A stretch of 64,000 bases of DNA from NCBI GenBank assembly GCA_018873245.2, contig JAEMBT020000005.1, positions 5,566,001 through 5,630,000 on the forward strand. Reading direction: 5' to 3'. The notes below the pieces were generated by a model, which saw only the letters and a list, made by a program, of their open reading frames with translations, was not told the DNA's origin and did not search any database. Shown piece after piece: positions 50,350 through 64,000 of the stretch. The stretch comes from Archegozetes longisetosus (Eukaryota; Arthropoda; Arachnida; Sarcoptiformes; Trhypochthoniidae). Numbering within the stretch: position 1 is the first letter of the stretch; each line of letters begins with the position of its first letter. A program made the position numbers and the translations under genes.

Positions 50350-53299
50350 CTGAAACAAAAAGAAATCAATTGTAAAATCAAAAATATATTTAATAAAAAA
50401 TACTTTTTTCTTAGATTATCAACAGGAAAACATCTAGGGTTCAGCTTGGTGGGAAACCTGGTATTTTGAATTTGAAAAGTGCAGAAATTTGAATGAAGGC
50501 TATTTATCCGGTTTAGCTAATACGAAATCTCCAACTTAGAAGACTCCTTTAAGGTAATAAACCAATCATTTGCAGCTATTTCGATTTGTACCGTTTGAAG
50601 CAAAGCCAGAGTGCCGAATTCAAAACTATTTTTCATTTCCATTTAAAAGTTGTCTTTTCAATAAGTTTAGACTTTTCAATGATATTCCTTTAATCTAAAA
50701 GTTAAACAACTCTAAAAAGATGTTTGAGCTCGTCTTACAAGAATAAAGTGGAATTTTCAATCTTATTTGATATTCTGGGGTCTCGACTATCTGCGCGACA
50801 AATTCTCTATCCTGTAGATCTCGAGAGAAGCCGTAGAAAATTATTTATTGTGATACATCCATGAAATTGGCTCAATTTGAGAGAAATGAAAGGCATCCAA
50901 TATTGGATGATTTAAAAAGCAATTAATCAACTGTTATCAATTGCAACAAATGGAATGACACTAATAAATATCATTAATAATCAAATTTTGTCAAGTATTA
51001 TATATATTAAAATCGCAACTCCGCCTAAGGATCAGTCGCAAGTATGAATAAACGCAATCGCAGATAATCATAGCGTGATTGCATATAATTCATTATTGCA
51101 TGTCATAAATAAAAGGCTTCAGTCAAAAAGCCATAACAGGAAGCTATGGAAACAATTTAGTTTAGTTCCTTCGAGAAACATTAACATTACAACAGAAACC
51201 ATTTCGGTCCATCACCAATATTCATATGAAGCAACTTTGGGATACACTCTCTCACTCATGCTTCTGATTAAATGAGACAATTTTGGCCATAAACTCAAAG
51301 TACGAACCTGAACAGAGAAAAATTTTGGAAAACTTTTTATAGACTTGGACTTTATTTGGTCTGTGGTAGGGTTTAGAGTGGAAAAATGCATATGGAGTAA
51401 ATTTAGAAACACGGAGAGTCAGTGCGAATTATATATATAAAACAGAAGCCTGTTTGAAAAGTTTATGATCGAAAACAGACATTTTTCATATGATACACAT
51501 ATTATTTTCCAGTAACACATAGCTTGACATTAAACCACAAATGAATCAGAGAATCGGCGACTAAATCAGTTCAATTTCATTTGAATTGACTGTTAGTTTG
51601 ACAATAATTGTTATCTAAACAATTGTTATAAATTTGAGCCATCATTTTATTTTGGTCACAAGAGACTTGCCGGTGAAAGCCTTCTGCTCTTCTCATTATT
51701 AATTTAGTCCATTACCGAATTACGTACACAATGGCAGTGTTGGGAAAAGAGGGGAAAATTATTAGATGAGAAGGGCTAGAAGACTAAGAGCAAAAATAAA
51801 GCCACATAGACATAATGGCACCGGCGGATCGTCCATTTCGACTTCATCTCAGTTTATCGTGTTATTGTCGCCGTTTCAACCCTCGTGTAATCCAACTGAA
51901 TATTCAGCCCACAATTGAAGCATAATAAATGCTATGCAGTTTGAGTTACTTCAATGCAAAATATATGGTACTGTGCAGTAAGGAACAAATAAAGTTATTC
52001 AGTAGTAATGCATGTTATACTCTAATCAATAATATTATAAAAGAGGGTATTCTTTGCGAGAATTATATCTAACACTTCAAACTGTTAACACTATAATGCA
52101 GGCTTTAGGACTTAATTGAATTTGATAAATAAAAATTTCTTCTAAGATCATGCTTATGAGATTATAAAATCACTAATTTATTTGCATAACATTCGCATGG
52201 CTTTCATCGTATTAAGTTTATAAGGGAAAAAAGATCTCCTAATAAATTAAAGCGAATTCTTGCAACTGCTAATGCAGTGAATACTAACTTATTATTGAGA
52301 TAATTACGAATTCAATGCACAGTAAGCATGCAAGATAGGAAGTTATTTTATATTAAGTGATCGCTGTAACAGATAACTATTGTTGACTATGGTTATGACA
52401 GTTGCTATGGCACAATTCAACTCAAAGTTCAACATAGGAAACATTCATTCCTTATTTGCACAAACTTCAGACACAAAAAGTCACTTTTAGTAACAATAGC
52501 CTTTCAGACTCGATGTGTCAGTCTGTTTAATGGCAAACTTTTGTTATTTATATAGTATCCAATCCTGTCTCCGGGTAAATAGCAATAAATATTTCAGAAA
52601 TCTGTGAGCTTCCATCTTCCTAAATAAATTGACCTGCTCAAATTTTTATTCAATTTTCATTTTCCATCAACATTATTAGTTTGGTTGCAACTTATCGCTA
52701 TTTTCAAAAACCCCAATTTCTAAATCACTCAAAAATAGAAAACAGTTTTGAGTCAGATTTCCTCATTTATGCCAAACTTATAGAATCACATTATAATGAC
52801 TTTGTGTCTAATCGTTTCTTTGGCAAAAAAGCTATTTTTACAAAGAAAAAGATAAAACAGTGAGTTCGTTATTTGGGTAACGATTCTATTTGGAGTAAAT
52901 ATTTGAATAACTCAGTTACTCATTCAAAATTGATGTTAAAGTAGTTTTGCTTCTCCTCAAAGATGTGTATTTTTGGCAGAAAAGATCTGATTATTTGAGC
53001 AAAACAATGGTTAGAGAGATTCTGAAGTTTAGAAACTGATTCAACATTTTTCATCTCCTAATTAGATAAGAGTTGGGTAAAAGCTAACAAAATTATATAA
53101 ATAACTTGTTCGTAATGCCCAAAATATGATTATCTGAAGCAAATGAACGATAATTAAACTTAAAGCTAAACAATGGGTTGTAAACCGTTGAGAATTAATA
53201 ATATGAGGTCAACTCTAACGAGCATTAGATACTCCACTACAATAAGACGATTACACGAGTAATGTAATGTTCTGCAGAGTTCAGTCATCTTATAATCAA

Positions 53300-53545
53300 C
53301 GCAACTGCTCATCGTTCGAATAACACTCAAAACTTAATAACCTCCGATAGCAACTAAAAATGATGCGCTGTCATGTGATGCTTGCATCAGATCCTAATAT
53401 ATGAGATATCAAAAAACTTATAGAATATTCAACATAGTAAGAGAACGAATTAGAAATCAAAGTTGGCAAACAGTTCATGTGAATGACAGGAAGGCTCATA
53501 TAACGACCTTTGCTATCGAGAATTGTCAAGTTTTTGAGCATGTAT
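53300..53545 (+). repeat. Interspersed intronic repeat, copy 1
   Basis: It shares, in the same order as 55040-55310, the landmarks actcaaaacttaataa, gcatcagatc, aaacttatagaatattcaa and gaatgacaggaaggct. It is non-coding. It is probably an old, non-autonomous element; ends approximate. Confidence 0.6.
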
Positions 53546-55039
53546 ACATAAACCTTGAATAACAAAAGTTTAGAAGATTTTTTCCGACTGCTGCTTCTTT
53601 GACTCTACTAGTCAAATAAATTTACCATAATCACTGATTATTTCTAATAAAAATAAACTATTTCTAATAAAATGAATTGACACTTAATTCGAAGCGAATC
53701 AAAAAATATAATGTGAACTAATTAGAGCCCAACTCTTAAATACATTTGTGATACACTTAAGAGTAATTTCAGTTATTAGGTTCAAAGGTATTATTTTAAT
53801 TAATTCATTAATAAAATTAACTATAAAACTAGTCTCAAAAGATTAAAACAACGGAAATGGTGTCAAAGTGTTTAAACTATTATAATAATTATAGTAAAAA
53901 AGCTTATGTCTTGTCAGTAATGCGAAATTATAACTTATTAGCTTCGATTAATTCAAAGTATATTTCATGCCTGTATCGTTCAGATTAAATGAAAAATGGT
54001 AGGAAATGATCCATTTTATGTAGCTGGAGATGGAGCACGACACAGAACCACCGTTGAGACAACATTACATAAAAGGCACAACTAATAGTAGATATCGAAT
54101 GCGTGTGAACTATCTCTCATAGACAACTTTCAGTTTATCTCTAAATAACAAAATCGACTTTTTCTATAAATTATTTACTTTAAAACACCAAACAACTGCT
54201 TTTTTAGCAGGGCAACTACTCTTCTAACAAACAAATAATCAAATGTTACAGTTCTCCTATTAATCGTCAAACTGATGCCTAGCACTTAATAATCATAAAA
54301 AGACAATAAAAATGATTACCGAATGATTTCATTAATACCAAATAGTAATTAGTTTTATTGTTTGAAAGAAAATGAATGGTTCAAAAATAGCGAATAGAGT
54401 CAATGAGAAATTAAGGCTAAATATCGTGTAATAGGATAAGAAAGAAGAGATGAATACTAGAAAGATAATTATTATTCATGAATGCGTGATAATTACTGTC
54501 CATAAAATATTGACGTGTAGTCAAACAGAAGGAAAACAAGAATAGAGGAAATTATTTGATATGCTTAAATGCTTAAGTGCTCAACTTTCTTAAACCTGAT
54601 GCACTCCTATCGGTATTAGAGCTTCTTTTAGATAATGCGTTCAACGAACGTTTCTACGAATTGTCCATTGATTTTACAGCTCATCGATCTCTATAACGAG
54701 CGAAGAGATATGATGTGATGCGCATATTGTGCTGTATTAACTATTATAGCGTAAGGAGTGTGGAGTAAGGAGTATTTTGTGCCATTCATTGTTAAAAGTA
54801 TGCATACATCAAAACGCATCATTATTGCCATATCTCTTAGTTTCGTACATATTTTAAGCTCATCAAAATAATGGAAATAAAAAATAATATCAGCACTGAA
54901 ATTCAGTCAAACGCCACTCATATCAGCTCTGCTATTGATTTATGTTATATGCATTTTTACGTAATTACACTTATGCTTCATTATTTCAACTAATACTTTA
55001 TTGTTTAAGCCTAACGCCGATATAAAGTCAGCGCAAACT

Positions 55040-55310
55040 GTGTGATGGAATGTACTGTGCAGTGCACTCTAAAACTTAATAATACATGAAAGCAACCAGG
55101 AGCCATATGTTGTGATCGCATGCTTTCCATCAGATCATAATATTAAAGATATTAACAAACTTATAGAATATTCAATATGGTAATCAAAGTAAATCAAAAA
55201 ATCAAATTTCGCATCAAATTGATGCGTATGACAGGCAAGTTGACATAGTAATGCAATTTTTGCTGTCGCTATCGTGGATTATCAAATTGTGAACCATAGT
55301 GCTGTTTTCG
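55040..55310 (+). repeat. Interspersed intronic repeat, copy 2
   Basis: Landmarks are actctaaaacttaataata, aagcaaccaggag, catgctttccatcagatcat, aaacttatagaatattcaat and gcgtatgacaggcaagttga. It is closest to copy 1 in order and to copy 3 in wording. Confidence 0.6.
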
Positions 55311-58300
55311 TGTGCTCTCGATGTATAGTAGAGTAGAGCAGATGCATAACAATGTTTGAAAGTACTTTCATATTCCGCACCCTAAAAGCAATTAATACTC
55401 GTATGCAATAGCAATGCTTTATATATATTCCATATATACTAAAGTAAACCCCAGCAATAATCGTTGCTATGCATACCACGATTTGTTCGCTTGATGTGAT
55501 GTGTATTTACTTTCACAATACAATTATACCATTATATAACGTAATACAATTGAATTTATCTAAAAAATGGCAAATAGAGTAGAGCTATGAAAACCATAAA
55601 AATGTTTAAAAGGCAACCAATCGATATGATGTTTATTTAGACAAAATCATAGAAAGTAGAATAGGGAAGGTTATTATCCAAGAGGGATCAATTAAATAGT
55701 GAGAGAATCTTGACTAGAAATAAAGAAGTTTTGAGTAATGCCAGAAACTAGAAAAGTAAAAAAGGGATCGCGTGCTCGTAGATCAAGTAAATGGTGTTTT
55801 CTAGTGAAGAATCTACTTATCTTTATTATGCTGATCTATCTTACCTCACATACTGATTATATGTTTGTCAGGCTACTCATAAAACTTTAAAATTCTTCTA
55901 AAAAAATGCAATAACATAACAAAAGACTTTTCACACCCTAAAAGCAGATGTTCTACTATCTTTATAGCTACTCATACGAACATTGCTTAAAAATTTTAAT
56001 TAGTAAACGCATTCTCGAAAAAATGTAATTACTCTGTTATTATAATGAACTTCTGTTGAAAATTGGTGAACTTTTAGGTGAGATACAATTATTCGACAAA
56101 AGGTTGATAATAGAAATCTAGCATAAATCTTATAGTAGATACTGCTGTTACACTTAATGATTGATATAAGAGAATAAAGTAAAGCAAAATAAAATCGAGG
56201 AGGTATTCAATGCAGGCAATGCAAGCTAATGAATAACATTTGGTCTCTCTTATTGATCGATTCAAGTGAAGACGAAATGGACAAAAATAGTATAATAATA
56301 AGAAGAGAGAAAAAGTAGAAAGGTTATCTTAACTGAAGCAGAAGTGGATTGATTTGAAACCATTTACTCATTGAGAAAGTTTCGTATAGCTTAATAAAAA
56401 TAGCACAATAATCAAAGGAAACCAACCAAATCCTCAGTTCCTATAAGCTTCAACTAAGTCCAAGTTTATTAAGACATTATAAACATCTTATATACCAAAT
56501 AAGTTACTCAATATGACTCACATCTATCAAACTCAAAACTGTTCCAATGCTCTAGAGTTCAATGAATATAATCCAAATCATTTGTATTCTAAGGAAAATT
56601 CAAGAAATACACTCGATCGGATCTACAAAGACTGAGGAATGGACATAATAAAAGGGTAGAATGAAGAATTACTAAGATATAAGTTAGACATGATATCTAT
56701 GAAGATGGAACAATTGAATGTAAAACTATCAATAGACGAATTGAATATTGAACTGAAGCCTGGGTAAATTATTCAGAATATAAAATAGATGTTACTTTCA
56801 ACTTATTCAGTTATGTAGAGTTTATTCCAAGTAGTAGATCAATCTGATTGCAATGCTGTAGTGCATGATTGAAGAAGTGATATGAATGTGGAAACAAGTC
56901 TAACTTGTAAGTGATGATCACTTTTTAGAAAAGAATTCAACATGCATCATGATGCGATTCAGTGTGACATGAGAAATGTTTAGCAAAATATTTATCTTGC
57001 TTGTTTTCATATGATATAAGTCTAAAATAGTCAATTTTTGGCCTCAATTCCTGGTGTATGTATGACATTCTTGATATTCTCACTCATGATTTATCTATGA
57101 ATGTATGCTTCTGGAAATTTTCTCAAAAATATTGGCACAAATTCAGTGTGGTCTAGAAGGAATCAAATTTTTCCATCAATTTTATTGTTTGTAATGCTTT
57201 TTGGCAAAAGGTTTATACAATGATAATAAATTGTTAAAGTTCTTAAACTCCTAAGAATAATCTTCATGTCAGCTTTCGATGATTCTGTTCACTGATAGTC
57301 AATAATAATCCTTAAATCTAAACAACTCTAAATCTGGTACTGCATGAAAGCTATAAACCTTGGGATCGAAAACTATAGTATACTAAGTTTGAGCTTAAAT
57401 GGACATTAAGTGTATAATTAATAAATTTTTATCACGAGATCGCTGACTATATTGATTATAGCAAATAACTCATACGGACTATTAACTTGACAGATACAAA
57501 GCCAACACAATAAATATAGAATTTGATTTAATGTTCTGCCTGATAGAGCCTAGAACTGAGCGACAATTTTCTCAGCACATACTAGTTCATCCTTTGTCAT
57601 TGTATTTAAATAAATGCCCTGAGGCTTTCACACTAACAGAAAGTCATTCGTTGTTATGCAGCTTAAGAGAGCTAAACCTACAAAATTAGTCCATTATAAC
57701 AGTACTCATTATTTTGAGAAACATCTATAATTACGTTAAAATATTTAAACTGAAAAACTCACATCATTTTGACAAGTGATATATTGGTGTTGGAGTTTTC
57801 TAACCAAAGGGAACGGATTTATGAATTATTGTTTGAGTTGGAAAGGGATTCAAACAACAATATTAAAAAATGACTGCAGTCTCGAGGCTCAATAGATCAT
57901 ACGCTTTGCTAATACTATGCATAAGATCTCACTTTACTTTTCAAGCTGTAAGTATTTGAAAGAGAGTTATCTTAAGAGATATTTTAATTAATAAATAAAA
58001 GGCACAAAACATTAAGACTATTTGATCAAGTAAATAGTAATGATATTGAATGCGCTCTTCAATAATAACTTTGACAGTTTTTTTACAAATATCTAATCTT
58101 CTGTTTCGAACCGAACACAAGCTGCCACTTATATGACTCTCCTCTTCATTTTCAGTACTTTATTAAATCTTTTGGTTCAATACAAGAATTCGGATAAAAG
58201 AGAATCAAAATTTTATCTTTTAACACTTATCAAAAAGAATTAACAAAACTTCGAAGTGATAAAACACAAAGTAATCCAAATCTGGAGAACATCTTAGAAC

Positions 58301-61300
58301 AAAAAGTTCAAATAACTTGCATTAAAAATAATTTTACTAAACAGTTATTACTGAATGGATTCGATTATCGGTTGTAATTCTTTAGAATATGAAAAGCAAC
58401 AAAATTTAGAAACGCGATAGCATTATCACAAAGTTTAGTGGCATTAAAAGCAGGATAAAAAGTTTGACTGAAACATTTTGACATTGATAATGTATTAGGT
58501 TTGATAAATATGAGGAATATAGTCGATATAATAAGCACATTATGGGTAATATCTAGACTTTAGAGGCAAGTTATAGAAAGTAATGAGGGTTTGCAAAGAT
58601 GAGGGCGTATTCTTGACATGGGCGGAGGTTAGCTTTTCTTCAGCTAAGTCCACAAATATGGCTAATCTGCACATTGTCAACATGTCCAACAATAATCGGG
58701 TGGATCGCAATGCAAAGCTTGAATGCCTCTTAAGATAATACACTATTATAACATTTACACTGTATGTCGTGGCTTTCGGCCAATTTGTAGAGTCATTAGA
58801 CATGATCGGTGTTCACCACCAGGAAATTAAAGATGTCTTATCAATACCTTATGCGAGCAACCCTTGAGGGAAACTGACTGAGAGTCTAATATTGTGAGCG
58901 TTTTACTGATATCGATGTTAGAAATTTCCGACTTTATGGCAAACTGATAAAGCATCCCTCTTCTCATTACTTCATGTTCTCAGACGATCCATTGATTCAG
59001 ATCATCAAAATGTGCACATCATTCGAACAAGTTATACACAGAATAAATACTCACTAGTGCTCCACTTCTCAAGCTCGAGCGCAGACTTACTCTCATAAGT
59101 CTCAATAAATGAATGCATCACTTCTGTCGTTTGATCAATTATTCCAATGAACAGATCAAGTATGAATAAAACATTTGTTTTGGCGATAAAACTCAATAAA
59201 TGCGCTCAAATATGGTCTAAGTGTTAGTATTTCACTTAATATGTTTGTTTTGAAATAGTTCTTAGGCGTAGATGAACTTCAATTGGTGGCCATTACTCAT
59301 TTGATTCTCATAAGTTATAAACCATTGAAAAGTTGAATATATGATAATGGTTACTACAACAATATATGACAGGATTATGGAATTTGTTAGATTCAGGAGG
59401 ATTTGTGTGATGTAAGTGTCACTAACACTGATGATCCATTCATCACTTAAGAGCAGAGATTACATCGAACACGTCTGCTGTAAGTCGATTGAGAATGCTT
59501 GCATTCAAATCATAGGCAACACTTATGTTTCATTGCTTCTGCTTTCCTTCTTATAAGTATGAAAGTCGGTTCGCTTCAATCATTCTTAGCATGTCTTTCG
59601 GTCAATGCCGCAAACTTCTATCTTCAATGTTATTTGAGAACTTTATGGCACTCAGCATAACTCAAAATTGATTCCAATTTGAAAAACAATACAAACTAAA
59701 ATTCAAACTTATCATTTCAACAACGTCATACTCTAATGGTTTAGCTGGAGCCGAGTCAATAGTTGAAAAGATGCCGACAATAAAACATTTGACTAATAAT
59801 TTAATTGACAATTTTGGGCAACATTGTTCTCGTTATACTTAGTATTGGTCGTCAAATTCAAACTGATAGCAAATTGGAAATAATGCCTATTGACCCAAAT
59901 CTCTAATGTAAACCAAACTATCAAAATCAACATCATCTTAATCTAAAGCAGAGGAGAGCTTATAATCTACCCAAATCGTGATATATTGCAGGATGAAGAC
60001 CAACTTGAACAAGGGCCACAAGAAAAGGTTGAAACTTAATTTTAATAAATAGTTTCGATCTATTGTTTGGATAATGATTACATTGACAGTACGTAAAGCG
60101 TACCAAAACTGGCATCAAATCTGCTCTCTTTAAATAAAAAAATATGGTCTAGTGATAAAATGAAGACATTATGTGCATGAGTTAAACCTAATACAAAAGT
60201 CAATAAAATTGATGCTCTTGATAAAAGTTTAAGTTTAATTTATACTCATATAAACGAGTTTAGCCACAACTTAGTATCGATAAAGTCTAACTAAAATTCA
60301 ACCTCAATTTAGTGATCACTGGATCAGACTTACAAACTTAGCTCTAAAATTAATTTTTTCAAACTGTATCGTTTGGTTAATGACACCGCGCACAACAATA
60401 TATAAGACTTTATTATATTTGGTTATCAAGTTTTTTTCAGATCAGTTTAATGTCGAGCAGAAAATGTCCTAAGAAGTATATTACTACTGAATTTTATGGC
60501 CCAATTAAGAGCACGGAAGACCATCCAATAGGTTGTTTGAGTCTTAGCTTAAACCATCATTTCGATTAATACTTAGCTTATAGCTTAGACTTATAGAAAA
60601 AATATTAAATTATAGTTTTGTTTGTCTTGTTATGACTCATTATTTTTTCGAATAACATGAAATATTCCTTTTAAATTTACTAAAAGTTGATGGATTTCTA
60701 TTCATGATAGCTATGAATGGAATAATAAATTATTAAAAGTAATGTATATTTCAATTACAAGATGTTATCGTAGTTCTAACGCGAGCTATTATGTAAATGT
60801 TCAACAAATGAGTAGAATAGACACGATGCGCGCAGTTTTTATTTGGTTTGTCAAATGTGTAAATGACTGGTGAGTTCGAGCTATAGTTAGGTTGAGGTGT
60901 CGTCTTCACTCATTCGCCAAGTATTGAATTTCCTTTTTATGCTGCTCTTATATATTAGTTATACTTTAGTTGAGCATCTGTTACACTTTTTTGTCAGTTT
61001 TATAAAGAAAAACACAGAGCATTTCAAACTCAACTATTTTTCAACATTATTTCGTTCTGAAAACAAGTATAAATAAAGAAAAGAGAGTGCATATTGTGAG
61101 CCGAACTGCAGTCAATCCTAAAATAGTTGTCTAGTTTTTGTCTAAATTAATTGTCAGAAACTAATAAAGAAAGCACTTTAATGAGCTCTGAGAAACTGAA
61201 GGTCAAAGCTGACTGCTCTCTAAATATAAGTGACAACTTTTACTTGTATTTAACTATCTTCTCAGAATTATGTTGTCTCTAGTGTTTGAAGGCTTGATTT

Positions 61301-62879
61301 GAGCCAACATTTTAAGCAATTTGAACAATCAAAGTCGGTCTTAATCTTTTCTGACGATTCATTTGTCAGAAAAGCAAAAACTGCCTGAGTGAGAACAACG
61401 AATATTCTGTTATAACTGGACTGGAATGTCAAGAATTTCTAAGACTTGTAAATAGCTATTTTGAGTTTTCAGATATATTTTATCCCTCGAAATGTTCTTA
61501 ATTGGATAAATGATTTCTTAAATTACATTGTGAGTTGATGATTATATCCTGTTTAGTTTAAATCAATTAATGATCTACTGATATGATTTTGGCATCTAGT
61601 CTTTTTTGCTAACTTAGCCACAATGTATTACAGAATGTTTGGAGGGTTAATTTTACAAATATTTAGTTGTTCAGTAATTTGATAAGATGTTAGGTCGTAT
61701 TTTTCAAACAGTCCTGTCTAATTTCATAAACTATTCATTAAAGTAATGTTGTAGTAAATGCTTTCAAATAACTTAGTTTAAACGGAAACGCATATTAATA
61801 AACATGAAGAAGCTGTGTAAAAAAGATTGTTTATATTGTGGTGCATAACATATATGACTCGAGTTTAATTCAAACGTTCAAGAGAAGAGAGTTTGTTTAT
61901 ATTCTCAAACATACAAAATAAACAATAAAGTAACTGGCTAGTACCGTTGCACTCAATGTAATTATCGCACCAGATCCTACGTTTTTATAATACAATACTG
62001 TTGAGGACATTAAAATTATGCATAGCTACCAGATAAGCACAGTTGCCATGTCATCCTCTCAGTTATTTTGAACTTAATCTCAAATTCTGATTGACTTTAT
62101 GCCTGAAATGGCTAAAAATTGAATCTGATATTATATGACTATTATGGTGTGATAAAAATGTTGGTAAAAGAAAGCATAACTTGAGGTTGCTATGCATGAT
62201 TTCAGAATGATCGGGTACACTGCATATAGTTTAGTAGTGACCAAAGGGCATGCTAGTGAAAACAAATGTAAGTTGGAATAACACTAATGGAAAAACCAAG
62301 TTTTATTACTAAAAAACTTTTGCGAAGGGAGGAGTAGTTCTGATGACCAGCTTATACATCAAATGCTGTTTTACCAAATTTATTATTAACGCTGCGAACG
62401 CACCAGTAGTCTACTAGTAAATTGAACAAAAAAGTCATTTGTATGACAAGTTTAAGCAATAAAAATATGGGATTCAATATTTCAAATTAAAGACATGATC
62501 TATATCTGCATTTAAACTAAGTGAAAGATAATTGCGCGACTCGTTTTACTCTATAATCAACATATGAATCTAGTTTTCTTCAACTATATTTATGCAGTTG
62601 AGTAATCGTGTCTTAGTAACTATGGTTAGCTTCATTTGTTTAACTTTCTTATGTCGAAAGCAGAAGCGTAAGAATTCCCTAATCAGCGATCTGTCTTTGG
62701 ATCTGATGACTTCATTTGTTTCTCTTCATATAAGAAGGGCGTTCACCTAAATCATTCAGCTTAGGCTTAGACTGAGCTATATTATGACAATACAAACTTT
62801 TATTAACTGATAGTAATGTTGACACTTCAATAACATATACAATTGCAAACTTAATAATCTGCAACAACAACAACAAAAT

Positions 62880-63085
62880 GTCAGTTTCTATGTCAACTTT
62901 CCTGTTGTATACATCAATTTTTTGCCAAATTGATTTTTAAAACTTGCTTTGATTACTATATTGAATATTTTATATGTTTATCAATATCTACAATATTAGG
63001 CTCTAATGGAAAGCATACTATCACAACGCATCACTTCTGGTTGCTATCGTGGATACTAAGTTTTTGAGTGTACATTGCCGAAAAT
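62880..63085 (-). repeat. Interspersed intronic repeat, copy 3 (inverted)
   Basis: Read on the minus strand it gives actcaaaaacttagtatc, gatagcaaccagaagtgatg, atgctttccattagagcc and gtatacaacaggaaagttga, in the same order as copies 1 and 2. A short caacaacaacaac run at 62864-62876 adjoins it. Confidence 0.55.
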
Positions 63086-64000
63086 ACATACAACTTTAAG
63101 ACTATTTATTCCAAGTTGTCGAAATTAGAAAAGTTTCCCATATTCTTATCTGATTCATCGAAGGTTTTAGTCATAAATAACCTTACTTAGAGTCTAGAAA
63201 ATGGTTGATTGAAATTTAGTTTTAGTTATCTAATAGGAAAATTCAAACTTAATCTGGCTCAATGAGTCAGTTGAAAATTTTTCTTTTCCAAAGAACTGGA
63301 CTTTTTACGTGACTCGATTCCTAGAATTTGAGTGCACCTAAAATGTTGTTATTTATATAAACTGTTTTTATGTTTATCAATGGCTCTCTTTGTTGACGGA
63401 ATCCCAAATTAATGTTTCCTTAGTTTAGTTTAATTTAGAGCTCGAGCTACACAAAAAGTTACTTCTGGAAGGGTTTGAGCTCAAGACAATCGAACTGCAT
63501 GTGCATTACTGAGAATAGCTTATAGTTAGAGTGTTAGCAATAAAGATACGACACCTCTCAGTCGTTAGAGATAAAATTTATCTGCAAAACAAGACTTACA
63601 ATCGTTGAAACAGATGTAATGCAACCTAAAAGTTCAGCAAATACTTAAATTTTTCATACAAAAATCAAATACATTAAGTTCAACGACTACTGTCAGCACT
63701 ATTTTAAGAAATAGATTTTAGATTTGAAACGACGTGAGGAGATTTTCATATAAAGTGGTATTTAATAATAAATGAAAATAAGAGGAACTAACAATATAAG
63801 AAATATTTAGTTTAAAAGTATGAACTAATGTGTCTGATATCGATAATCGATAACAAAGTTGCCTAATAGATGTTAGTGGTTGTAGACGTTTGACAATAGA
63901 TTAACACATAGGTGATATTAGGAAAATTAGACAGTTTCAAATTTAGGAGAGTGTGTTAGATTCTTTTCTAGAGTAATAAGCGTGTCAAACTTTGTGTTTG

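Larger units (their letters stand above)
50350..64000. other. Probable long upstream intron of TRIM9
   Basis: The most 5' exon found begins at 50349 with a good acceptor, so on the minus strand this stretch should be intronic until the B-box exon. I read both strands for Cys/His patterns of a RING or B-box and for other proteins and found none. The content is A+T-rich DNA with short diverged repeats, the clearest being a three-copy family (listed separately). A small exon could have been missed. Confidence 0.5.

Noticed and set aside
58540-58803. 87-residue minus-strand frame as a missing TRIM9 N-terminal exon
   Set aside because: It lacks the Cys/His spacing of a RING or B-box and has no resemblance to TRIM9.

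Overview
The window looks like nuclear DNA of an arthropod. It is about 70% A+T, the genes carry short GT..AG introns, and the non-LTR retrotransposons, mariner/Tc1 DNA transposons and a TRIM9 orthologue are of animal type. A small chelicerate such as a mite, or another small soil arthropod, is my best guess. Nothing in the sequence fixes the species.

Layout. From 1 to 9 kb, two cysteine-rich single-pass membrane protein genes point toward each other (1.06-2.42 kb plus; 7.92-8.84 kb minus), with a 1.1 kb imperfect palindrome between them. From 10.6 to 14.1 kb lie repeats: a fold-back block of 15-bp units, a tRNA-derived SINE, a perfect hairpin and a decayed mariner. From 14.36 to 16.0 kb (minus) is a complete four-exon gene for a secreted GH76 alpha-1,6-mannanase. 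Its sequence reads as bacterial (actinobacterial-type), yet it has three phase-1 introns and a signal peptide, so it is a strong candidate for an ancient, domesticated horizontal transfer.

From 17.6 to 25.6 kb, two unrelated LINEs sit head to head: a damaged C-rich jockey/CR1-like element (minus) and a young, nearly intact R1-clade element (plus). The second ends in an almost identical inverted duplication of part of its own reverse transcriptase. From 26.5 to 33.9 kb is a very A+T-rich fossil of a virus-like element with a protein-primed B-family DNA polymerase (Polinton/adintovirus-like), several small accessory reading frames and an LTR-like insertion. It is followed by an intact cysteine-rich secreted-protein gene at 34.4 kb. 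From 35 to 42 kb is a nest of small repeats: a tandem palindrome repeat, a 653-bp Tc1 deletion derivative, a ~240-bp interspersed family, nested inverted repeats and a 385-bp palindromic MITE.

From 45.0 to 50.35 kb (minus) are the last seven coding exons of the TRIM9 E3 ubiquitin ligase (coiled coil, COS, FN3, SPRY). Their frames and phases join exactly. The remaining 13.6 kb shows no gene, only diverged repeats, and is probably a long upstream TRIM9 intron; the RING and B-box exons were not found in the window.

The genes form no operon-like unit. The host genes are the two membrane proteins, the mannanase, the 34.4 kb secreted protein and TRIM9; almost everything else recognisable is mobile DNA.
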